From: Acridotheres tristis
Lineage: Eukaryota > Chordata > Aves > Passeriformes > Sturnidae
Reading direction: 5' to 3'
Assembly: GCA_037013685.1 (NCBI GenBank)
Contig: CM072886.1
Coordinates: 23,629,080 to 23,693,079, forward strand
Length of the DNA stretch: 64,000 nt
Shown here piece after piece: positions 21,663-33,227 of this stretch. The position numbers and the translations under genes are program-made. Every line of letters starts with the position of its first letter. Positions within the stretch are counted from its first letter, which is position 1. The notes beneath the pieces were generated by a model that saw only the letters and a program-made list of their open reading frames with translations, made no database searches and was not told where the DNA came from.

Positions 21663-24600
21663 GTAAATGTGGCAGCACCCACCAGACAGGAAGTGGAGGG
21701 GTTTGAGTGATTTTCAAGGACCTGTGGGCTTTTATCTCCTCTGAAGCTGCAGCAAAAGCTGATCCACAGGCAGCAGTCTCAGTAGGCTCACATGGCCAGG
21801 GCCACTGTAGCAGGGGAGTTTATCAGCTGTGTGGGCTTGGGGAAGGGCAGCCAGAGCCCAGCCTGAGCCTCTGTGCTGCAGCTGCACAGACTCCAGAAGG
21901 AGGAGTGCTTTGTCATTTCCTCACAGACAACTCGGGTGCAAAGCCCAGAATAGACACATGCAGGCTAAATGGGGTGTAAACGTTCCTTGCATGAACACAA
22001 TCACATATACTGACTATTTAGAAAGATAAAATATCCCCTGTCTTCCATTCTCAATAGAAGTAAAGTGGGTTCTTCCTAGCTGAGGGGAACTAAGGAAATC
22101 CCGTGGACCTTGGATGTTGCTGGATGGGAGAAGGTTTATTTTTCCAAACGACAGAAAGAGATGTGCTAGTTTATCAAAACAGAAAAATAATCTGGAAAAA
22201 ATATCCACAACAATCAACACAGCATCTTTTTCTGTGTAGAAAACCCAAACCATTTCCCAGACAGACACTGAAAGAGTTTCCAAAACCTTACAACTTGAAG
22301 CAATAAATCAAGTTTTCTCTTTGCTAAAATCAACATACTTCATGACCTACTTGCCAACAGACTCTTCTTGTGTATTTAGAAAGCAGTAATGATCAGTCTT
22401 TTCCAGAAGTTGATCATATGTGGAGATAACTCCAGTAGCAGCAGCACAGCAAATGCACTTTCGCTTCTGTAGCAAAAAGAAGGGACTTTATCACCTCTTC
22501 TCTTTTTCTGTGTTTATCCCTTATTTAAAGATTGGTTTCTGCTCTTTTGATTTCTTCAGGGCAAGGATGGTGCAGCTGTGATGTACTTCCCTTAGGGACA
22601 ACGTATGAACTAAGCCACACTGCGCTGAATTTATCTTAAAATACATCATCTTCTGTCCTCAGCAGGCTAAAATGCAATCTAGTTGTGGTTTGAGACTACA
22701 GGATTAATGAATAGATTTTTAATCACAGATCATTTGATGGAAATCACTAACTAGTCTTTTGAAAAATTCTCTTTGTTTTACAAGAAGTAGAGAGAGGAAA
22801 GGACATCCTTATGGCCTAAATCACAGTATTGTATTCACTTTGTCTGAAAGGCAGGAAGCATTTCTATCAACTCTTGTGTAAATTTTACTTTTGTTCTGAA
22901 TGGTAGATAACTGTTATACGAAAGGGGGATTTCCTCAAGGAGGAAGAGGGGAGAAAAATTCACCACCCCACCATTCTGACAGTCTGAGCTTTGCCATAGC
23001 CCTTAGTTGTGAAGTGGAAAAGAGATGTCATAGGTGACAGAGTGACTTTTCTTCCTCTCTTCCAAAGAGGCTGAGAGCTCTCAAAGGTGCTGATCTTGCT
23101 TGCACCATGACTTTTTATGTTACTAAACAAACAGGTAAGCTGAATGAGGTCTCCCATGGAGCCCACATCTGCTCCCTGCTCAGTGTCTGTCCCCGTCCCT
23201 CCAAACTCAGGGATGTCAGCAGGTTTGGGCAGAGGACATGGGAGATGCTCCCTGGGGATGTCTGAGCATAACTCACCTGCAAGCAGCACAGGCAACAGAA
23301 ATATATTGTGGACTCAGGCAGGAAAATCGTGGCTATAGACAGTAATAACTTGGCTTTTATGTATCACTTTCCTGCTGTTAATGTATAATTTATGGCTTAT
23401 ATCTGGCTACAAATGGGAGACCCAGCCCTACCTGGGATAAGCTGGAAGTGCATCACAGCTCACTGGTAACAACACACACAGGGAGGGGATTTAAGAATCT
23501 TGCTCTGCTATATGCAGAGACTTTGGGATATAGCCCACCTTCTCTGTGCCTGTTTGAGAGGGTTGTTGAGGGTTTATGATGAGGGGGTTGCCCTAACAGA
23601 GTTGCCAGTGTGACCTGCACAGTCAGCAGGTTGAGTGTCCCCAGAGGAGGCTGTCACCCTGCTCGGGCACTCTGGGGCCTCAGGGCTGCTGCTCTTGCCA
23701 TTTACAGTGGGGGTTTCCTGAGGACTGGGTTTGGCAGTCCCAAAAATTTGGCCCTAGAGTAGATGAAATGGTCTGCAGTTTCTTGCCCCTATCTGAAAAT
23801 ATACTTGTAATTTATCTAGGAGGGAAGACACATTTTAATCCATTTCTCCTTGCTACCAGCACTTTTTTTTTCTTTCCTGCCTGTACCTCATGAATACTGT
23901 AAAAACTGTATATTTATGACATTAGTGTTGAAAAACTGCATAAACCAGAGACTAATAAAAGAAGTTTTGAATTAATTTGACCTCACTATACATCTCTAAC
24001 ATTTTTTTTCGGTGTTTTTTACATGATAACAGATTTCAACCAGGCAGTTGTCCAAGGAGAAACAGATCAATCAAACCCAGAGAATTTTATAGTCACATTC
24101 TAGCTAAGATGCAGGTACTGCATTTAAAAAAAAATTAGGCTTCTCTTGCCCTTCTGCACATTATTACAATGCTTCATTTTTCTTAAACAATTGATTATAG
24201 TAATCACTTCTGAGACTGTCTATATCTGTGCAGTCATTAAGCATATAGTCCTAATGTGAGAACAAGTATTTATGTGTTTGCCTTACACCTGTTTGTAAAT
24301 TAAAAAAAAAAAGAAAAAAAAAATTGTGACATTTTCTGAGAAAAATCCTAACATTTTGCAGCCAAATTTCATGCTAAAGTGTCACTGCTTCTATTTGGCT
24401 CTTCAACCTAATTTGCATCAGCATCCAATCTCCTCACTCTGTGCTCCTCAGGGCAGTAGTTGGCAGGAGGTCCCTGACACAGCTGCAACCTTATTGCCAG
24501 GGGTCATCTATGTGTAATGCATCCCTGGAGGTCTGAATCCTGACACACAAAATCCTGCCATCTCCCACACAGAAACAGTAGGATGAGCTGTCTGTTGAGT

Positions 24601-27600
24601 CACTGTTCTAACTAAATGCTGTTGACTTATTCCAGCGCCACCTTTGTTCAGCTATTGGCAGGCTTGAGATCCCACTTCCCCCATATTTTTTAGCTGGTGG
24701 CATTTCAAACTCTCTAAGCATTTTTTTTGTTTTGTTTAATCTAGACCAGTCACAAAAACGTCTAATAGCTTCTTTCAGAGTACGTCTACATGGGAATTAT
24801 CTCTCTAAAAGGCAGGCTATGCAGCCTGTAACAGTGCTTAATGAAAATGAAGTTACACTTGAGAGAACTTTGTGTGCACTATGCTGGTGAAATTACAGTA
24901 AATTACATTAAAAACTCCAACTCTTTCTTCCCCTTCAATTATTCTCAGGAGGTGGATAGTCCAAAGAAAAGTCTTTGCCGAGGCTGGTAACACATTCTCA
25001 CTTTGTACAGGGTACTGGCTTCCCAGCTACAAATTAAAAATATCCTGGGCAACTGGACTTCATCTAGCTGTCATGTATGGACATCTGGAGAGTCTTTCAG
25101 TCCTCCTCAATCACAAGGCTACAATCAACTGCCGGCCCAATGGAAAAGCTGCCATCCACATAGCCTGTGAAATGGCAAATGTTGAGTGTCTCAAGATCCT
25201 TTGCAACCATGGAGCTAAGCTGAACTGCTTTTCAATGAGTGGGCAGGCGCCCCTGCACTTCTGTACCACACGAACCTCCATGCCTTGTGCCCAGCAGCTG
25301 CTTTGGAGAGGTAAGGTAAAGCTCTGGAGCAACCCTCATGGCATGGGCAAAGATGCTCTGGGCTTTCTCTTAGAAGGCAATTTCTCAAAGTAGATGTGTA
25401 TTTATCCCTTCCATTCACAGGTGGCTCATGTCTTCATCTCAGCCTCCTTGTTGGCATCTCTTTGATCAGAGGAAGTTTCTCCCATTCTGTTTCCTCATCT
25501 CTTTCCCTTCCCCTGGTCACAGGTCCTTACTACAAGATTGTTTCACATTGCAGTGCCTCCAGTCCACTGCCCAATCAGTCCATCAGCAGCAGAGCTCCTC
25601 TGAATCAGGGAGTTTCCATTTTTTTGGGGGTTTTTTTTCTGTCTTTTTCATCTAGGTTTACTATTGAGTTATTTTCACATGAAAGGGCACCCCTCATCTT
25701 CTTTCTTGTTCAAATTTCCTGGACCTGAGAAAAAATTTTTCCAACCACTTGCTTTTTGAGAGCTGGCCTTGAAAAATTTGATGCAGTTTTTTGTACGGTC
25801 TTTTTATTTGTCATGGATGCAGCCAAACTAATGCCTGGAGGAAAAAAGGGGCATTATATAAGATTTTTGTTTTCCCAAAGTAAGGTACATCATGCTGCTG
25901 GTCATCTGCAACAAACAAGGCTGTGAATAGATGTCAGTCTTCCATAAATATATTTGTTACACACTGTTTCCTAAACAGAAGGGTACTGACACAGGACACA
26001 ATAAAAGAAACACAGTTCAAGTCTTAGTTACAGAGAGACTCCCCTATTTATCACACTATGCCATGGCAATATAAATGATTTTGGGTTGGTTTTGTTGCAT
26101 GTGTTGTTATTGAAAGCTTTTCTTGAGATGTAGAGCCCAAGTGCAAAGTCCATGCTTCGTGGGCAAGGCAATTGCGGTCATAAATGAATAACAACATTGC
26201 TTTTCTTCTGCTGGAAAGATACATATTATTTTGTTTGGTAGAAAGGAAAATAAATGCCGCCAGTTGTGTCCTGCCCAAAGCAAACAGTCCTGACAGCAGG
26301 AGTCGAATTTGCTAGCATAGAAAAGCTTAAAAGTCTTATGAAACGCAGTAGAGGATGAATGCAAGTGAAAGGATGTATTCTGCAGGCTTTCTCCACCCAC
26401 CCATCAACAGTAGCATAACAGTGCTTTCAAAGCCACCCTTCCTCCCAAAGCACGCTTTAAACTCTGATTTCCCTATGAGCTGAATGCTGAGACTCCAAAT
26501 AGAATGGGAAAGGTCTGGAGCCAGCCATGTCGGGTGTGCACATTCACAGAGCAGCACCCGCCAGCAGCTGAAGCCAGGGTGTCAGGAAATGTCCCTGCCC
26601 CAAAGTTTCCAAGATCCATCTTTCACCTGCTATCTCCACACAGTGGCGTCCCTTGGGATCCATCCAGGTCATTGCACTTTATCCCCCTCTGGCTGGGGCG
26701 ACAGCGCAAGCAGGGCTGATCCCGCTTTGGTTAGCACCTCCGAACTTGGATTGCCGATGCTGTCTCGGGGACATGGAGCACGACTAACACTCAGCACGGC
26801 TTAGGAGCATTAGCACTGTGTTTTTCCAGCCCAGAGGCAGGTTGTGGCTCTCCTCCTCCCGCGGTGCCGGCTCCCAGCTCGGCAGATGGTGCTGTTGCTC
26901 CAGCTGCGCTCGGAGCCGCTGCGCTCTGCCAGCGGGACCCTGGCCATGGGCTCTGCATGTCACCCACGGATCTGCTATAGAGTGTCCTTTCACCCGGGCT
27001 CGCCTTAACCAGGGAGTGTTTTCAGGATACAGAGCAGAGCAGAGCTGCTCTCTGGAGTAGGAGTAATGCTCTCCTTTCTCCACCAGTTCTCAATTTATAG
27101 GAAAAAGCATTTTTATGCAGAAATTTGGGCTTGCATGCTGCTCTGAAATAGAATGTTCAGATTAGGTCTTCAATCTTGGGGCCAGCATATCACATCTGAA
27201 GCTGGATCCAAGAACCTTAAGTTTCTAAGTATTTTCCTGGAGACTTAACTAATGCAGGATCCATGCTATTTGCATTTACACGTGTCTTTCATGCCCACCC
27301 CGACCTTTTCCTTGGGAAGAAGGGCCCATACAGAGAGATGGCCAAACAAATATTTCATTGCCTTCATTTTCCCCATCATTTTTTGTTGGCAGGAGCAAAT
27401 GTGAACATAAAAACAAACAACAAGGACGAGGAGACTCCTCTGCACGTCGTTGCACGTTTGGGTGTCCCAGAGCTCGTGGCCTTTTACGTGGAACAGGGAG
27501 CACAGGTGGATGCTCTCAATGCCTACATGGAGACTCCCCTGGCCTGTGCAACCTACTGGGCCCTTCACTATAAGGATCAGATATACAGCCAGGATCACCA

Positions 27601-30391
27601 CCTCATCTGTCGGATGCTCCTGGACTATAAAGCTGAAGTGAACGCTCGTGATGAGGATTTCAAATCACCACTCCACAAAGCTGCCTGGAACTGTGATCAT
27701 GTCTTGCTACATATGCTGCTGGAGGCAGGAGCAGAAGCAAACATCATGGATGTCAATGGCTGTGCACCCCTACAGTATATCATAAAAGTGACATCTGTGC
27801 GGCCAGCTGCTCAGCCAGACATCTGCTACCAGCTGCTACTGAATCACGGAGCAGCCAGGATATACCCTCTGCAATTCCACAAGGTTAAGGATGTCTTCGT
27901 ACAGTAGGGGTATGGAGAGGCGTGGTGTCTTCAACAGGAATGGGATGGGAGATCCAAACTTCAGGATTTAATGCTATCTGGATTTGCTGGAGTTCTGTCA
28001 GTGTGGGCGCAGAATGCCTAAAACATTGTGAGATGACCTACTGTACAGGTTGTATCATTTAACTGAAGTGAAATTACAGTTGCCTGTACCAGAAACCAGA
28101 CACAGAACTAATTTTTGCTCTTACCCAACCTGAAATGCCAAACCCTAAATGCTGGTTGAAGCCTAATTTTTCAGAGCAGATTCATTTTCTCATTTCAGAG
28201 AACCCATACCCCTTTGTCAAGCCTGGCTTCATACAGGTTTAACTGAGTTATATGAAAAGCATGTTTCATGGTCTCCAGCAAAGATTAGAGATGAGACCAC
28301 TTGATTCAGTTTGTCACATCTGACATTTAAAAATCTATTCAAAATGAAATGCATCTCAATAAACCTTTGGATTATTCCCCCCAAAAAAGTGAGAATTAAG
28401 GAAAAGTGCTGGACCTGGGCTCATAGCTGATGACCAAAAAAAAAAAGAATAAGTATTGCAGGATCCCTCTTGAAGTTTTTTTAACACCTGCAAAGCCCAA
28501 GGCACCAACAGAAGTACCTAAGAGTCTTGCTATATTGGACAACTAAGTAAGCTTGCTGAAGTCAGGACTTACTCTCTCTCATCCAGTACCCTAAGCAATA
28601 AATTGCAGTTCCCCGACTGTATATGTAAAGTTTTAACAAGGCAAGCAACCAGAAGCCTTTGAATAAAATGCCAACATTTTAATTGTGCCCTGTTGAGCCC
28701 AGGATGAGCAGGCTCTGTCTATGGCAAACAATGCTTAGTCTTCTAGAGGGTATTTGAGAGCAAGGCCTGAAGTCTCCTCTTCCTGCATCCTATTGCATGA
28801 AATCGGTCTCTCTTCCAAACTATAATTTGCTCATCTCAAAAAATGTAGGATATTTATCCCAGAGAGATGTTCTGCAGTTTTCTTTGTGAAAGCTGGAGAC
28901 TGCATGGGACAAAATTGGGTGAATGCAATGTTACCCCTCCGTATGAGTGACAACAGACTGGGTTTTCTTCCTATTGAGCTAAAATTACTGGGCAGAACAG
29001 TTGTGTCAACGGCCTTGTGTGGCTTGAAAGCCTGACTTCTGAACTGTCTCTTCTTCTGGTCATATTTTAAATTTTTCTTTGACAATGCATTTTTGATTCA
29101 TATGATGGGATTTTTTTCTGTTGCTGAGCTACATGTGCTGAAGCAAGAATTTTTGTGCATGGCATTGCCTGGTGTTGAGTCATTCAACCCAGCTACGAGC
29201 AAGGTATCTCTAGATTTGGGTGATAAAGCCCACCCCATCTAGACTGCTATGGAGATCTAAGCAGCATTTCTGTATGGTCTTAAACTGGGCATGAGCCTGA
29301 GGTTTCTTGCTGTGCTTGCACAGAGTGGTGTGAAGGGCCCTTGTGTCTTTTGCATCTCCAACCTCATCCTCTCATACCTGTTTGGCTGTGCCTGTCTCAG
29401 TTTGCTGTTGTGCAGTGCTGAGCACCCAGGCTAGCCCCAGCTTCCTGGTGGTGCTCATGGTCTCCATGCATCCTGCCTGCAGGTGCTACAAGCCTGTCAT
29501 TCCCACCCCAGAGCTGTGGAGGTAGTCGTCAACTCCTACGAACACATCAAATCCACATCTAAGTGGAAAGCAGCCATACCTGAGGATGTCTTGGAGGTAA
29601 GCTCTCAATGAGGTATAACTGAGTAAAATCCAGGCTTTTGATTTGCACAACCCATACTAAACCATAAGAAAGAAAGAACACTTTTGAGAGAGAAGAACAT
29701 CTCAGAGGATGGGGTCTTCTCACTTACTGTCTCATATTTGGCAAAAGCATATCACTCACTGAAAAAACCCCATATTTTTGATATTTTAATTGCAACATTA
29801 TCCTTTGGAGCACCCCCTGTCAGGTGTACAGCAGGAGCCCAGCTGTCCTTGTACTCAGACAGTGAAAAAATTCTGGCTGTGACTGGAGTTTTCTTCAGAT
29901 TTGCCAACATGTATATTTATATTTTTTTAAGTCAGCAAATATTTTTAAAGTGTCATATTACATGGGTATGACTATGTACCTCTAGGTTCTGTTGCACTGG
30001 TCAGATTTCTGTGAACAGGATGAGTTAGCTGCAAGGGAGAATTTAAATGAAAAGTCAGAGATCAAAGAGGAAAAGATGTGAAAGGCAAAACTATGGGACA
30101 AACTACATGCTTTGACATAATTATCCCTTTAACTCAAAAATCCTTACTCCAAATATTCTGGTTGCCCTAAAACACACTTGTGCTTGTTTTTTTTTTTTAC
30201 AGCGGCACCAGGATTTCTATGACTCTTTGTTTGCTGTGTGCAGCAACTCACCGCGGTCACTGATGCACTTATGCAGGTGTGCTATTCGGGCAATATTGTC
30301 AGAAAGGTGCCATCGAGAAGTCCCCTTGCTCTCCATCCCTCTGTCCATGAAGAAGTACTTGCTGCTGGAACCAGAAGGAATTATCTACTGA
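21449..30391 (+). CDS. ASB4: Ankyrin repeat and SOCS box protein 4 (ASB4), complete
   Basis: Substrate receptor of a Cullin-5/Elongin B/C ubiquitin ligase, expressed mainly in embryonic vasculature and hypothalamus in mammals. Five exons, join(21449..21662, 25011..25310, 27393..27883, 29483..29596, 30203..30391), give 435 residues; human ASB4 has 426, the difference being the N-terminus. An ankyrin array spans about residues 84-330 (for example [32 protein letters not shown]). The SOCS box is at the C-terminus: BC box [10 protein letters not shown] (392-401), then IPLS where the Cul5 box usually has LPLP/LPLS, and the family ending [10 protein letters not shown]. Asn255 in EVNARD corresponds to human Asn246, the FIH-hydroxylated residue. 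All exon phases agree. The ATG at 21449 is chosen because it is the first in-frame ATG, with G at -3 and +4. The gene spans 9 kb and is convergent with PDK4. Confidence 0.96.
21663..25010 (+). other. ASB4: ASB4 intron 1
   Basis: 3.35-kb phase 1 intron with donor GTAAAT and acceptor TTTGTACAG. It contains A-rich runs near 24,123-24,132 and 24,302-24,323. No repeat family or nested gene is recognised. Confidence 0.8.
25011..25310 (+). CDS. ASB4: ASB4 coding exon 2
   Basis: 300 bases, phase 1 at both ends, so skipping it would keep frame. It opens by completing Gly72, then [20 protein letters not shown], and carries the first ankyrin units including [20 protein letters not shown] and [11 protein letters not shown]. 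Donor GTAAGG. Confidence 0.95.
25311..27392 (+). other. ASB4: ASB4 intron 2, with a CpG-rich patch
   Basis: 2.08-kb phase 1 intron. Most is AT-rich, but about 26,690-27,010 is clearly richer in GC and CpG than its surroundings. Open frames there on both strands look like a composition effect. The intron ends with a T-rich tract and GTTGGCAG. Confidence 0.8.
27393..27883 (+). CDS. ASB4: ASB4 coding exon 3
   Basis: Largest exon, 491 bases, residues 172-335. It encodes the central and C-terminal ankyrin repeats, starting [20 protein letters not shown] and ending [14 protein letters not shown]. It contains EVNARD with Asn255, the probable FIH hydroxylation site. The donor is GTTAAG after AAG, phase 0. 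Confidence 0.96.
27884..29482 (+). other. ASB4: ASB4 intron 3
   Basis: 1.6-kb phase 0 intron with an atypical but acceptable GTTAAG donor and a CCTGCCTGCAG acceptor. Nothing recognised inside. Confidence 0.8.
29483..29596 (+). CDS. ASB4: ASB4 coding exon 4
   Basis: 114 bases, 38 codons, phase 0 at both ends: [20 protein letters not shown], then [18 protein letters not shown]. It links the ankyrin array to the SOCS box. Donor GTAAGC. Confidence 0.94.
29597..30202 (+). other. ASB4: ASB4 intron 4
   Basis: 606-base phase 0 intron that ends in a 12-base T run followed by ACAG, an unusually strong polypyrimidine tract. Confidence 0.8.
30203..30391 (+). CDS. ASB4: ASB4 coding exon 5 with SOCS box and stop
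   Basis: 62 codons and TGA. It begins [19 protein letters not shown], contains the Elongin-binding [10 protein letters not shown] and the Cul5-box region [15 protein letters not shown], and ends EPEGIIY. Confidence 0.95.
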   Translation, partial: RHQDFYDSLFAVCSNSPRSLMHLCRCAIRAILSERCHREVPLLSIPLSMKKYLLLEPEGIIY

Positions 30392-31985
30392 GCTGGCACA
30401 GAGTCTTCCTTCCCAGATCCATGTGCCTCTGTGGGGTGCCAGAGATCCAGGCACTCCCCTGACACAGCCTGTGTCCCTTTGCTGGCCAGCCTGCAAGCTG
30501 GGCTGGCATTTACTGGCTCTCCTTGGAGCTGCTCTCTGTCCCTACGCAGAAATCACAGCTGCAGAATGCAGTTTGCACTGGGGAGGCAGAGCTGGAAAAG
30601 CCCCTGCTCCAAACACACCCAGGACACACACTGCTTTGTTCAGCCTCGCTTAAACAATGCTGCTGCTTCCTTCAGTGCTTATACCACTGCCTGCTAGATA
30701 GCATTAGATTAAATCTGAGCAACCTTTGATATTGTTTCATTACGATTTTCTTCAGCTGTCATCTTGGGAGTAAAAGAAAGGATACTGTCAAAAAATAAGT
30801 CACAGAAATGCTTTCCTAGAATGAAATAGGCAAACCACTTTGGATTGTGACCACAGACAGGCCTTCAGTATCTTCTGTGTTTTCCTGTGCACTGACTCTC
30901 AACTCACTGTTAGTTCACTATTCACTACCTGTCTGTATCTTATAAAGCTTTGTCATAATAATTCTTTTTAATTGCAAGAATCCTTTTCCTTTATCAACCA
31001 CAGTATGTAAACAAGTTAGAAACATGCAGCCCTGAAATTTTGTATGCTGGTACTCAAGCCTGGGTAGCTTTTGGCACATACTGTCTCTGTTTCTACTCTC
31101 ACTGTGACCAATGATAAATTAATAGCCTGGTGTCAAGAAAGGCAGGTAAAAAACACTAGTCCCTGAAACCTGCACAGCTGTACTTGTATCAATCCCTGAT
31201 ATCTGGTAGCTAGGTGCAGGTGAGAGGAATCCCACATTAACAAAAAGTTGTTTCCAAGATAAAGATGTGTTGGCTGAGCTGTTACAGACCTGGCAGGCCT
31301 CCTGATTTGAAATTCCTGTGCTTTTGGACCTGCTAGCACTGGTTTCCTTTACTGCTGACCAAGCTGTTTTCTCCAGTCTAGGAGGAAGAAATACAGAGCA
31401 GTGGCAGTTCCCACAGCAAGCACAAGTGTATGATCTGACCTACAGGTAAACCCTAATTTTCTTCCTTTTTTTAGGTTGATGCAACCCATCTGGGCTGTTC
31501 CACTTTTTTTTTAGATCCTGACAATTCTGGGCTCTGTGAAAGGAGAGGTAAGCCAGGCCCACCACTGGGAGCCAGTAACTCCTGACTTCTCACTGCATCT
31601 CTGACTATGAAGCTGTCAGTCCCTGTCGTTATTGTTCTCTCTTTGCAAGACAGCCACAGCACACTAGGCTCTTCCCAGACCAGAGCAGCCAAGCTGTTCC
31701 AGTGTCTCTGTGTCTCACAAAGTGGCAACAACAGCATTTGAAGAAATGTGCAGATTGTTTAGTGTTACAAATCACTTTCTTTTTCTTTCCTCTCACTTTT
31801 CATTAATTAGAGCTTGTACGCTCTGTACAAGAATCCAATTCACGGGTCTGTTTATATTTAACCAGACAGCAGTAAAGATTGCTATTTAACAGTTTCCCAT
31901 TCCAATAAGGAATTTCAGAGTGAATACAGACCATGAGTAAATGCTTTCTTATGTGAATAAAGTTTTACTATAGGTCCCTGTGCTT
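30392..31985 (+). other. ASB4: Probable ASB4 3'UTR with two candidate poly(A) signals
   Basis: After the stop codon an ATTAAA at 30,708-30,713, followed by T-rich sequence, would give a 3'UTR of roughly 340 bases. A canonical AATAAA at 31,956-31,961 would give about 1.6 kb. Sequence alone cannot decide; both may be used. Confidence 0.4.
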
Positions 31986-32914
31986 CACTAAGCCAATGAG
32001 AGATTTCCATACAGCTGCAGAGATGTCTCTATCAGGGATACTACAGTAATTTAATGGGGAGAACAATCAGCATCTGAGACAGGTTTTCTATAGAAAAATC
32101 TGCTTGAGATTCCTCCTGCTCAATGGGATCCACTGGATTCTGCACTGCAGAGAAGGATGAATTTGGAAGGATGAAAAAGCATAGGCTATCTAAACCCACT
32201 GCTTTTCTAGGGGATGCATCTCTGTAAGTCAGGCACGAGGAAGAGGATTTGCCAGCTGGTCAAGGCAAGAAATGTTTGTTGCTTTCTGAACAGTCTGACA
32301 ATGGGGCAAGCTAGGCAGTCCAGAAGAGACAGATGGAGGTAGCTGATATTATTGGAAACACATCCCCACACTGGCTCCTTCTGAAAGTGAAATTCTGCAT
32401 CTGGAAAAGGGAGGTTTAAAGCAGAACAATAGCAGAGTTTTCTGACCTGTCGTAGCCAGGACTATCTTGCTGAGAGAGAAGAATAAAGGCTGTCACCAGT
32501 GCTCCTAAATTCTCTCTGATCCTCTCCCTCTGCAGTGAACACACTAATTTTTATTCTGTGGGCACCCAGGCTCATTTCCAAGCTTTGTACCAAGCAGGTG
32601 CCAGATTATAGCCATTGTGGTATCTGACAGGGAGCACAGTGGGATCAGGCTGATTATAGTTATAGGATTTCCAAGCTGTTAAAAACACTAGAGATCATCA
32701 CTATCACAGAAAAAAAGACCTGATTGATGCACTTTAATTGCTTCTGTTGTCAAAATTAGAAAGACCAAGAGTAAGCAAACCTTAGTATTTGTTCCTTTTT
32801 AGATTTTTTTCCTCTATTACTGTACTCTATTTCCACACACTGGATTGAGTTGTTCATGTGAGGCATGGGAGTATCTGATGATAAGATCATAATTTATTAA
32901 ATTCATGGGATGCA
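31986..32914. other. Intergenic, no recognised feature
   Basis: Unique-looking sequence between the second candidate ASB4 poly(A) signal and the CR1 insertion. I see nothing in it. Confidence 0.45.
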
Positions 32915-33227
32915 CAAAGGAGGGGCAGAGGAAGGATCTCTTCTCTGTGGTGACCAGTGACAGGACCCAAGGGAACGGCCTGAAGTGTCAGGGAGATTTA
33001 AGCTGGATATTAGAAAAATGTTCTTCACCCACAGGGTGATTGGGCGCTGGACCAGCTCCCCAGGGCAGTGGTCACAGCACCAAGCCTGACAGAGCTCAAG
33101 AAGTGTTTGGACAATGCCCTCAGGCTCTTGGTGTGATTCTTGGAAATGGCCCAACGAAAGGACAGGAGCTGGACTCAATGATCCGTGTGGGTCCCTTCCA
33201 ACTCAGCATATTCTGTGATTCTGTGAG
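32915..33227 (+). mobile_element. CR1 LINE, 5'-truncated 3' end
   Basis: Typical avian CR1 3' region: GGATCTCTTCTCT near the left edge, a stretch matching the TTCTTCACCCACAGGGTGAT segment around 33,020-33,045, GGACTCAATGATC before the end, and the terminal octamer repeat ATTCTGTGATTCTGTGA at 33,210-33,226. Inserted in plus orientation and truncated at its 5' end, as most CR1 copies are. Non-coding. Confidence 0.92.
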
